From NCBI RefSeq assembly GCF_000002425.4, contig NC_037262.1, positions 2,486,080 to 2,550,079 on the forward strand: a stretch of 64,000 bases of DNA. Reading direction: 5' to 3'. Positions 26,118 through 37,155 of this stretch are shown one piece after another (position 1 is the first letter of the stretch; each line of letters opens with the position of its first letter). The notes beneath the pieces were generated by a model that saw nothing but the letters and a program-made list of their open reading frames with translations, did no database searches and had not been told where the DNA came from. The DNA is from Physcomitrium patens. Lineage: Eukaryota > Streptophyta > Bryopsida > Funariales > Funariaceae. Both the position numbers and the translations under genes were made by a program.

Positions 26118-28928
26118 ATGAACATAGGAAGGAATCGGGGGTTCCTCATGTTGCGGCAGGGGTTGCTGTTTGTGAAGAGGTCGCTTGGAGGTGCTGCCGA
26201 ATGGAGGATCTCAGATGCAGTTGGTCAGAAGTATCCGCGATTTGCATCTCCCTTGTCGAATGTGGCATCGGATGCGGGGGATAGTGAAGAAGATCTTCGG
26301 GTTTTTATTGTGGCAGGGGAGCCTTCTGGAGATGTCATTGGAAGTCGACTCATGGGGTCCTTGCGCCGCTTGTCACCAAAGCCATTGCGTTTTGCAGGAG
26401 TAGGCGGGTAATGGTTCTTTGGCGTCCTGGTGTATGCATACTTTTCGCATGCAGTTACGTTAAGATATATTATGTTCAAGAATCCTACCAGGGATTTTCC
26501 TTCTTTCTTCTTTTTCCATTCTCGTAGTCTTTCTCGATGATTTCATTTTGACAAGAGGTTTGGTAATGGAAGCAGAGCTAATATGGAGAAAGAGGGGTTG
26601 GATTCTGTGTTCAAGATGGAAGACATCACTGTCATGGGCGCAGCTGAGCTCTTTCCTCACATGTTTCGCATATGGGTACACCTTCTGCACTTATCGATTT
26701 CCATTAGGTCTGAACCATGTGAGCTGAGACGCAGCTATTTGGTGCTCGCTTAATATTCTAGCCTACCCTTTGGACGCTGCTCACCAGAGTATCTAATATT
26801 CTAGTGTGGATTTAGTCCGTTAGTGCAACCAATTTGCTTGTCGACGTGTTCATCGACTTATCATGCATGTTGTATGTGCTGTGTCATGGATTAGCGGCGG
26901 CTCCGTCAGACTGTTGCAGAAGCTGTAGATTTCGAGCCGCATGTAGTTGTCACAGTGGACGCGAAAGGATTCTCTTTTCGTGTGCTTCGAAGCCTGACAG
27001 GTAATGGATATTCTATGATTCGGGGTTCGGACACTTCGAGATTGGTACTGCTTGCAAGCATTGTGCCTGTTGAATTATAGCATTGTAAGAGACATGTCTT
27101 ATACATCAGTTTTTATTCCATGTTCGAACAACGAGAGATTTCTTCCTCATATTCCTGTTCTTCTGCATCATGAAATTAATAAGGACCAGCGTGTGCCTTC
27201 TGTGGTGCAGCCATATACGAGAAAAAAAAAGAGCAGCCGCCCTTCTTGGTGCACTACGTAGCACCATCATACTGGGCATGGAAAGGGGGTGATGCGAGGT
27301 TGGATAGTATGAAAGAATTTGTTGACCACCTTTTGTGTATCTTGCCCTTCGAAGCTCCGATGTGTAAAGCTCATGGACTGGGAGCAACTTTTGTGGGACA
27401 TCCTGTACTGGAAGACGCCTACATGAATGTACCTGTATGGGCCTTCTGGTACCTAAGCCCTCATGCATGAATTCATCCGATTGCTAGTTCTAGTAAGGCT
27501 CCTTAATTTCTAGTTCTTTTTCTTGCACATCATATTTCTGTGTTGTTTTGTTTCAGCTCACGAAGTAATTTTGAGGATGAGTAATGTCATGTGCAGAGTG
27601 CAGAGCATAGCGCACCAAGGAACTGGGAGATTCAAGGATTTGGGACCAATTTTCGAGAAAAACACGGTGTGCAGTCTGGTATGCTTTATATTTTCAACAA
27701 TGTTCTCTTAATAGGCCTTAAATAAATGCCTGCCAGTTCTGGAGAAATTTTGAGTTTAGTCATTTCGAGTGTTCACTGAAGTAGATCTAATCATTTGCAG
27801 GGACAAAAATTATTAGTGTGTTGCCTGGGAGTCGCGTTCAAGAAGTGAAGCGCATGCTGCCACTGTTCAGAATCGCCATGCACCGTCTAGCTGAAGATTA
27901 TCCGCATATCAAAGCTGTCGTACCAACTGCACAAAGTTCTGTTGTCACAAACATGGTACAAGAATCCGTATCCAGATGGGAAATCCCTGCCATAGTTGTT
28001 CCAGCTGCTTCAGATCTCGAAAAATATGATGCGTTTGCAGTAAGTTTCAAGCTCTCCTTTCATATTTTTGTCTGTGAAACCGACGGTGTAGTGGCTTAGA
28101 CCTTCGTTTAAATTACTTGCTGCAGCTGTTCATTGTAAATGTAAATGTTTCGTGTGTTGTTTCATTTAAGAACCCTAAACCTGGTGTTTCAAGATTTAGG
28201 AGGACCTCAGATTTTGCTTCCACAGGTTGTCTAGATTGATTTGAACTTCTGCTGTTTTACAAAGCTTATCTGGTGTGTATATAATCTTATTTTAATGTAT
28301 TTTCTTTCTTTGCAAGGCAAGCGATGCAGGGTTGTGTACATCGGGAACAGCGAGCATGCAATTGTTGTTAGCAAGGGTTCCAAGTGTGGTGGCGTACCGT
28401 GCCAATCCAATTACGGAGTGGCTGATCAAATCACGCACAAAGTTGGAGTACATCTCGCTTCCTAACATCTTATTGAATTCACCCGTAGTTCCGGAAGCTC
28501 TTTTTGGCGAATGCACACCTGAGCGACTCGCTTCTCTTCTGAAGTAAGTGGAATTTACCTCAACCTGGGACTTGGAGCCTAGATTCACGCGTTTCTAAAC
28601 TACACTCCTGATTTTCAAAGTGCTTGTGCTTCTAGATAACTTAAAGAACTCGTAGCTGTTGGATTGTTGAGGTTGAGTAAACAAAACAAGAGTTTTGTTT
28701 CTGTACAGGCAAGTCCTTGAAGACCACCAGATGCAGGAACTGCAGCGGACTTCGGCAGACCAGGTGCTGTCCATGTTATCTCCTCCAAGTAGCAGTTTGC
28801 TGCATTCTAGTGGCGCATTGCTTATAGAAGATGAACATAGTGAGAAGCCAAGCATGGCTGCTGCAGCAACTATTTTAGAGTTTTTTGGTCTCATGAATAG
28901 CCCTAAGAAATCACCCATTTCGTACTGA
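26118..28928 (+). CDS. LPXB: Lipid-A-disaccharide synthase, probably mitochondrial
   Basis: Eight exons join in frame (26118-26407, 26558-26675, 26895-27000, 27211-27428, 27597-27678, 27801-28039, 28317-28543, 28709-28928), giving 499 residues. The product is a GT-B fold glycosyltransferase that joins UDP-diacylglucosamine and lipid X into the lipid A disaccharide. Seen in sequence: AGEPSGD (66-72) at the start of the first Rossmann half, VHYVAPSYWAWKGG, VGHPVLED, LPGSRVQEV (279-287) and TSGTASMQ (359-366), all in the order of bacterial LpxB. The first 55 or so residues precede the bacterial core and are basic and poor in acidic residues, as in a mitochondrial presequence; the Arabidopsis homologue is reported in mitochondria. 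The C-terminus (about the last 45 residues) is Ser- and Ala-rich and low in conservation. No lesion was found. What plants make with this pathway is not fully known. Confidence 0.9.
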
Positions 28929-31900
28929 GAAATAGCCATTTGAGTCACTTGAGTCGTTGTTCGGACTAATTTGTGCATCTCTTTGCCTGTTTGAGGAGCA
29001 AGAATTTTTTGTGCCGACACCCCATCATGTTCCTTGTGCTGAGTTGCTTGTAGATAAATCTGCAAACCTCAAATTTATTCTGTACTGTGTGGAGCAGTGG
29101 AAGGCATTTTCTTCAGTGCAGTATTTGAAGATTTGGGTCAAAGAGCTGGAGTGATATGAACATTGGTTTGTCAGGAAAATCGATTAATAAAAATAAATGT
29201 ATGACTTACAATTAAAAAATGTTACAAGATGAGATCAAATAATGTAGTGTTACAAGAAATTGTTTGAACTCAGAAATGTAAGAAATCTTAGTAAAATGGT
29301 AATCTTTGATATCTTATTGGTAAAAAGAATGAGTTGTCTGTTTCCGAATGAAATCCAGAAATCGAGATGCGAAGGACACATGGGGTGGTGGTGTATTATC
29401 ATCCAGAACCAAGTCCAAGTTGTCGACGTGTGATATCAATCAAGGATACCATTTTGTGTCGATTTCTGTGTGGTTGGTTCTGCGACGACGTCAACTTTTA
29501 TTTATTATAGTTCGACGCGGTTCCAGGGCTGTATACAACGTGGTGCACGCGGCTACTTCGGGGCTGATGCCATGCAGTGAATGTTTTCTCGCCTGGACTG
29601 GCCTCACCCTAACTTTCTTGCTTTCCGCTCGCTGAAAGCTGTGTGTCCTCTCTTCTCGTTTCCACGCATCCTCACATTCTGTGACATTGCTCTCTTTGGC
29701 TAGAGCAGGTGAAACAGGCTTCTGTGCTCTCCGTGCTTCTCCAGAAAGTAGTTAGTTATCTCTAATCACACACCTCTAGTGCAAAAATTCCCAAAAGAAG
29801 ATAGCTTCTTCAGACGATCAACTATGTGACATCCAACAGCACCTGCTCCGCCATGGTGCTTGAGCTGGTTGATCGAGGAACGAAGCGGAGGATGCACGAC
29901 GAAGGCGAAGGTGCAAAATGCGAAAGAGTGATTGAAGAGCTTTTACGGCTCTAGGGGCAGTTGAAGCTGCACGAGATTTAGGGCACCACCATTCTTCCAC
30001 AGAACATGACCACTTCCACGACCATTCTGTGAAGGAATTACTGCTGTATTTTCGTTAGTATAGGAGAAGTCTCCTCATTATTGCCCTTTTCACACGGGAC
30101 TTGCGGCTCAGTCACGGGACGCCGGCGAGTTTGCTGTTGACGACGGTCTCGCTCCGGAAGTCGAATTTGAGCTCTGGAGTCGTTGTTTGTGTTGCAGAGG
30201 AGCGAGGGAGATGACCACTGCACATGTAGAGATCATCTCTTAACGATGAGTGGGCTTAATGTGTTATTTCCGGTGCAAAATAGCTTTTACTTGGTTGAGT
30301 TTCAAGGAGCAATTAACGACAACCGCGTGTAGAAGAAACTAAGCACGGCGGATGTTGTGGACAAGCGTTGCATGGTTTATTGTTCCTACGACACCCATGG
30401 TTATGCAGTAGCAGGTAACACATGTGCTGACACAGCTTTGTGGGTTGTGGAATAGAGTGATGGTATTTATGTATATAGAGATTTTTTTGATGTGGAGTGT
30501 AAAATAAGAAAACATTTCTTTTACTTAAGAAAACACTTCTTTTACTTAAGAAAATGATTTTAAGAATAGTTTAATAGTAATAATATTATCTTGGTGTAAA
30601 TTATATGAGGTAAATTATATGATAGTTGTGTTTGTTATCATCATTGAAGTCTTGATTTGTTTAGAATGTTGTATTAAAAAGGATATGAACATGTTGGCAT
30701 GGAATTAACATTGAGAGTGATTTTAGATTGGAATTTTTTTAGTTTTTGGAATTAGAAATTTTTGAAGAATATTAACTTTGCCTATCAAGGTTAGATTCAA
30801 GAAGTGTAGGATGTCATTGATTAGAAGTTTTTACTTAGTTATATCTTTTTTTCTTTACTTTGAATTTTATTCATATTTGCCATTATTTTTTATTCTTTGT
30901 ATAGTTTCAATGCCACTATTAGTAAGCATAGCTTTCTAATGGTGTGTAAATAATCTTAATTATTTAAGAATTATTTGGTTTTTTATTGGTCAAATTGATT
31001 TTAAAAGTGTAATGGAGAGAAATCAAGCTAATTCTCGAAATGAGGAATTTGTGGAGATGTATGTTCAAGATTAGAGTACTTTGGTTGTTATAGTTTATTG
31101 ATATATATTACATTTTTTTAATTAATATAAAAAAATTAGATGATATGTCTTAGGATATAATTTTTTTTTAACAATTACAATTTATTGAGCTTTGTTACAC
31201 ATGAACATGACTATTAAATTGTGAAGTATTTGTAGAATATTCAATTTGCAAGAATTTATCTATTCTATGTGGATGTTGTTAAAAAAAGATAGTGATGATG
31301 AAGGCCTTCTTTGGCCTTTATAGAACCATCTTACTTGTATTGTGTAGTTAGATCATTAGATCATTGTATTGCTACAACATTGTTAGTTTTATATTATATA
31401 TAAAAGTCTTACAAATATTAATTGAGACTATAAAATAATTTAGAGCAAGATTATTACAATACATCTAAATTTGTAAGGGAATTGTATTGTGTGGTTTATT
31501 AAGTTGATAATGGTTTAGTTTTGACATCTAATGATGCTTAACTTTGTGAACAACAAGTATACAATTACACCAACTTGGAATATTCTAAATTATAAAGATG
31601 AATATATATTTTTTTAAAAGCTCTTACTTGAAGTTGCTTTTGGAAGAAATGGAATTCTTATGGACTTTACATTGGAATAATTCTTCAAATTACTTAAGAT
31701 ATTTATTTTCTTTTATGTGCCTTATGATTTTGTATTTTGACGTTAATATTTATGATGGTTAGGCACAATATATTATATTATTGATTAAGAGTCATTGATC
31801 TTGTCATACTTGCAAGTTTTTATTATATTGTGAGTAGTTTGGTAATGACATAGATTATTAGAGTACTACAGCTAAGTGTTGAAAGCATTATTATGTTAAT

Positions 31901-32062
31901 AGTATATTCTAGTTAAATATTTAATGGTTTTTGCTAAGATTGTTTCTAAGAATTAAAATGATTCAAGATTAAAGCTAGGTGGTGGATTAAAGAATTCTTT
32001 TTTGGATATTAAAAGAGATATTGTGCAATCCCAATTATTTTCAAATTTTATATTGATGCAAT
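28929..32062. other. Intergenic region downstream of lpxB
   Basis: The lpxB 3' untranslated region comes first. About 29,340-30,470 stays CpG-bearing and has short open frames on both strands with no recognised motif; it may be regulatory DNA or the relic of an unknown gene. From about 30,480 the DNA becomes AT-rich repeat-type sequence with no gene seen until the kinase-LRR pseudogene. Confidence 0.45.
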
Positions 32063-32949
32063 TTCTAATTAAATCAATTAAGGTTGTTAAAGTATTATAA
32101 AATAGATTTTTTACAATTATCAATAGAAATTATAACAAAAAATATAATACCATTGAGAGAAGGGGCATTGAATGAAAGACAATATAAGATTCTATTGCAA
32201 AACTTTTCAAAGGATATTGAAAGAATTCATAGCATTATTGGTGCATCTTACACAAATGTATTTGATGGAGTAAAAAAAGACTTGTTTCAAATTGTATGCT
32301 AAGCAAGAGCCTTGATTGAAGAATGTTGTAAGGAAGATTGGCTTAAGATTGTAGTGTTGCACATTAATAACAAAGAAACTTTCAAAGATCTTCTTATGGA
32401 CTTTGAATGTTGTTTTGATACCATTTGTGGTATCTCTCAATATTATTACCTTGCTCAAAGTGAAGAGATTATTGAAATTAAAAGATGTACGACATTTTTT
32501 CCAACATGCACTGATGAAGTTGATCAAGATTTATTATCATTGCTTAAGATGCTTAATGGAATTTTACTACATCAACTACTTGGAAGTAAAGATGTGAAAC
32601 TTGCACATTATCTTATAGGACGATTAAGAGGTATTGAAAAGGCTAAAGGAGGTGGATTGGATATTATTGTTTTTCTTGATGAGTATCTTTATCATAATTA
32701 TTGAAGACAACCTATTCTATTGAGTGGAAAAGGACAAGGAGATGTAGTAGTGTATTCAACAAAATGGTTGGATTTGGAGAGTGCAACTAAGGTTATTCTT
32801 ATTGTTGATTTATCAAATGAATATAAAAAAGTTTTTTAAAAGTTGGCATTTTGGATGGATTAAGTCATCCAAACATCATCAAGTTTTTTTGTTGTGATTT
32901 TTTTGAAGAAAAAAAAGAGTTTGAATATGATATGGAACAAAAAAAGATG

Positions 32950-32951
<2 letters not shown>

Positions 32952-32983
<32 letters not shown>
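32952..32983. repeat. TA microsatellite inside the kinase pseudogene
   Basis: About 16 TA units between the HPNI region and the catalytic loop, where the hinge of the kinase should be encoded. Confidence 0.9.
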
Positions 32984-32984
<1 letters not shown>

Positions 32985-34309
32985 ATTAAAGAAAGAGGGC
33001 CACTTCTAAAAGTAATTGCAATACATATTATGCTACAAATTGCATGTGGAATGTGTTACATGTATGACATGAAGATAGCACATCGAGACTTAAAGCCTGA
33101 GAATATTATTGTTAATTTAATTGATGTTCCAAACTTAAATGACATGACATATGTATATGTGAAGTTACTTGATTTTGATAATTCAAAGGTAGAAGTGAAG
33201 GATAATCCAGAAATATGTATAGGAGGAAGAAATTTAAGTATAATTAGATATATGGCCCCAAAGGTTATAAAAAAGAATATAATTAGAAAATCTTAGCTAG
33301 ATGTAAATGCTTTGAAAGTGGATGTGTTTAGTTTTGGCATGATGTGTAATGAGATTATTTTGGGAACAAAATCTTTTGGTGGTGAATACAAACTTAAAAT
33401 TTATGAAATAAATATAGAGAGTGGTAAAAGACCAAATTTGCAAAATGCTTGTTCATAAGAATTACAATTGTTGATAATTGTTGGTCTTTGGATCCATAAA
33501 AATTTGAAAAAATTGACAACCAACTTATGCAACAAGACATCCTTGGTTGCTCTTTATTTTGAAAATTATCCAATATTAGAAGCACTTCCTAAAAGATGGA
33601 TAAATTTTATTTCTTTGAAGGAGCTAATAATCAATAAGTATACTAGCTTGAAGATAATATCACTTGAGATCACAAGCTTAACATCTCTAAAGAAGTTAGA
33701 CATATGTAGATGTGAGGCTTTGGAAGAGTTTTTAAGTAGATTGGAAATTCTAATTGCATTAGAAGTATTAGATTTCTCAAAATGTAGAAAGTTAAAAAAA
33801 TTACAAAGGTTTGGAAACTTGACATGTTTAAAGAAGCTAATCATGCATGAATGTGAAGCTTTGGAGGAGTTACTAAGTAGATTGAGATATCTTATTGCAT
33901 TAAAAGAATTAGATTTCTCAAAGTGTAGAAAATTTTAAAAATCCATGAAGAGTTTGGAAACTTGACATGTGTGAAGAAACTAGCCATGATTGAATATGAG
34001 GCTTTGGAGGAGTTTTCAAGTAGATTGAAAAATCATATTGCATTAAAAGAATTGTACTTATGGAAGTGCACAGAGCTAAAGAAGTTGCAAGAAGGATTTG
34101 GAAACTTAAAATGTTTGAAAAAGCTTAGCATGTAGGGATGTGATGCTTTGGAAGAGTTTCTAAGTGGATTAAGTAATCTTATTGCATTAGAAGAATTGTA
34201 CTTCTATAAATGCACAAAGATAAAGATGTTACAAGAAGGATATGGAAACTTGACATGTTTGAAGAACCTAATCATGTTGGAATGTGAGACTTTGGATGAG
34301 TTTCCAAGT

Positions 34310-35168
34310 GGATTGGATAATCTTATTACATTACAAGAATTAGATTTTTCAAAATGTAGAAAATTAAAAAAAATCCAAGAAGGGTTTGAAAACTTAACAT
34401 GTTTAAAGAAGCTAGTAATGATTGAATGTGAGGCTTTGGAGGAGTTCAAGTAGATTAGAAAATCTTATTGCATTAGAATTGTAGTTCTATAAATACACAA
34501 AGATAAAGAAGTTGCAAGAAGGATTTGGAAACTTGTCATGTTTGAAGATGCTTAACATGTGGGGATGTAATACTTTGGAAGAGTTTCCATTGGATTGGAT
34601 AATTTTAATGCATTAGAAGAATTGAATTTCTCAAAGTGTAGAAATTTGAAAAACTTAAAAGAAGGGTTTGGAAACTTGACATATTTAAAGAAGCTAGTCA
34701 TAAGTAAATATGAGGCTTTGGAGGAGTTTCTAAGTAGATTGAGAAATCTTATTGCATTAGAAGAATTGTGGTTCTATAAATGTACAAAGATAAAGAAGTT
34801 GCAAGAAGGGTTTGGAAACTTGTCATGTTTGAAGATGCTTAACATGTGGGGGTGTGATGCTTTGGAAGAGTTTCTATTAGATTGGATAATTTTAATGCAT
34901 TACAAGAATTGAATTTCTCAAAGTGTAGAAATCTGAAAAATTTACAAGAAGGGTTTGGAAACTTGACATATTTAAAGAAGCTAGTCATAAGTAAATATGA
35001 GGCTTTGGAGGAGTTTCTAAGTAGATTGGGAAATCTTATTGCATTAGAAGAATTGTGGTTCTGTAAATGTACAAAGATAAAGAAGTTGTAAGAAGGGTTT
35101 GGAAACTTGACTTGTTTGAAGAAACTAATCATGTAGAGATTTGATGCTTTAGAAGAGTTTCCAAGTGG
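34310..35168 (+). repeat. Higher-order tandem repeat of about 287 bp within the LRR tract
   Basis: The phrase ATTGGATAATTTTAATGCAT occurs at 34594 and again at 34881, and about 215 bp after each occurrence are nearly identical. A partial further unit is visible upstream (about 34465-34593). One unit equals four LRRs. Both full units share the same one-base shortening just before this phrase relative to intact LRR units such as the one near 34305, so the unit was duplicated after the frame had broken. Confidence 0.75.
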
Positions 35169-35640
35169 ATTGGAAAATCTAATTGCATTAGAAGTATTAG
35201 ATTTCTCAAAGTGTAAAAAGATAAAGAAGTTACAAGGGTTTGAAAACTTGGCATATCTGAAGAAGCTTAATATGTCAGAATGTGAGGATTTGGAAGAGTT
35301 TCCTAATGGATTGGGAAATCTAATTACATTGAAAGAATTGGATTTCTCAAAGTATAGAAAATTAATAAGCTTGGAAGAAGAGTTCAAAAACTTGACATAT
35401 TTGAAGATGCTCAATATGTTAGAATGTGAGGATTTGGAGGAGTTTCCAAGTAGATTATGAAATTTAATTACTTTGGAAACTCAATATGTTTGAAGAAGTT
35501 TACGATTAAAGAATGTGAGACTTTAGAGGAGTTTTGGAGTAGATTGGAAATTATAATTACATTAGAAGTGTTGGATTTTTAGAAGTGTAGAATATTGTAG
35601 AACTTTAAAATTAAATCTTATAAGTTGTTACGTTTAAAGA

Positions 35641-37155
35641 AGATTGACACGTAAGAATGTGAATAGCTTCTAAATAATTAAGATATGATTTATATAGGAG
35701 TGAAGTTTTTTAATATTTTTATTTTTTAAAATTGACTTAACTTATCTGTATTTTTAGTATGTAGGATTCTAATGGTGTAAGAAAACATATTCTACAAGTT
35801 TTTAGTTTAAAAATCATAGTTGCTTTGATTTTAGGATTTTGAATTTATTTATAGGAATATTTTTGTAAATTTTGAATTCACCAACTTCTTTATTTTAAGA
35901 TTGTCAATTCCAAATGTCTAACCAAATTATTCTAAAAAGTTATAAGTAGTAGATATTAGAATATTGGCTATTTTAGTTTTTAAGTTGAGTTTGTAATAGT
36001 TAGTTTTTTGTGGATTTTTTTTGACCAATTCATTTATTATTGAAATCTATATATCTAATGATGGATTTTGAATGTTTTACAAGTATTCATCTAAGACAAT
36101 TCAAAAGTTTTTATATTAAACAAATTTATTTATTTTTTAAACTAAAAAAAGTCTAAAATATGAATACTATTATGTATGTTTGTATTGAAAGGAAAAGAAT
36201 GATGAATGCAATTATAAGACATGATGATAAAAGAGATGTTGCCTAGCAAAGAGCATGCTAAAAATGTAGAGAAGAAAAAAACATGTACATCTTCCAAATA
36301 AAAAAGTTTATCTACAAAGATTTGATTCTAAGAACTAATGTGTACAAATCAATTCTTTCTTTACTACTTCTAATGTCTCCTATGTTTGCATCCTACAAAT
36401 AGTAGTCCATTGAAAAAATTCATCTAAAACTCCCTACACTTCGAAGAGCTTTACAAAATTGATATTAACAATGCTCTATTGTACATAAATACTTTTACAT
36501 TTTCAATATATATCATTTGCTACAAAACCTCTTCTTCATGATAAAATAAAAAAATTATATACACCTAAAAAAATTAGATCCTTCTTTGGCCAGCGATACA
36601 TGCATTTGGCTTTACTATGTACTAATTATCAGATTTAGTTTAGAACCACTTCATCTTTCCATGCACTTTTCACCCCAAGGCATTTTCTCATCTATATTTC
36701 TCAGGACTTTGATTACTTTCATTCCCTTCAAACCCCCAAATTAATTATTTACATTAAAAAAAAGTCAAACCTGTCCAAACTCTTCATTTGGATGAATACT
36801 AATTTCAAATGAATTTCAAATATTTATTCTAAGCAACACTGCCTAAGATTGATTCTTACTAACCACATCCATTAATCCAGTGAGTGCAAGGCTTGACATG
36901 GAATTCACGCACCAAATGTTTCTCTACCCATGATGGCTGTACAAAAAAACATTCTACAATGTACAACCCCAAGTGTCGAGCCACTTTGCATGTTTTCATT
37001 CTTCCACGTAAAGATGATAGAAGGGACATGGCTCACCAACACTAACACGCCCCTCTAAGACTGTGAATTACATTTCAAGAGAGCAATTTGAACGTCATCG
37101 CCGACGCCAGCAACATCCACACCTTGAAACAGAAAACCAAAGCCGGTGTGTGGCT
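35641..37155. other. Intergenic region, AT-rich then mixed
   Basis: About 35,650-36,500 is AT-rich with no gene seen. About 36,600-37,155 is less AT-rich and probably holds the 3' untranslated region and terminator of the minus-strand methyltransferase gene. Confidence 0.45.

Larger units (their letters stand above)
32063..35640 (+). pseudogene. Kinase plus leucine-rich-repeat gene, pseudogene
   Basis: Order of parts: an N-terminal helical region (about 32063-32700, containing ECCKEDWLK and GRLRGIEKAKGGGLD), a protein kinase domain (about 32705-33430) and a long LRR tract (about 33590-35640). In the kinase I read HPNIIKFF (about 32867-32890), the catalytic loop HRDLKPEN (about 33081-33104), DFD in place of DFG (about 33171), YMAPKV in place of the APE motif, and DVFSFGMM. 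The LRRs are about 24 residues long, of the type LxxLEELDFSKCRKLKKLQ alternating with LTCLKKLxMxECEALEEF; at least 25 units are present. Stops lie at 32300-32302 and 32702-32704 and at several points in the LRR tract, with frameshifts, a TA microsatellite inside the kinase and no convincing ATG. Kinase-LRR and kinase-NBS-LRR receptors are known from mosses; no nucleotide-binding domain is visible here. An immune-receptor-like origin is inference. Confidence 0.8.

Noticed and set aside
29348-29635. Plus-strand frame of 95 codons downstream of lpxB
   Set aside because: There is no motif, no splice context and no supporting neighbour; it probably occurs by chance.
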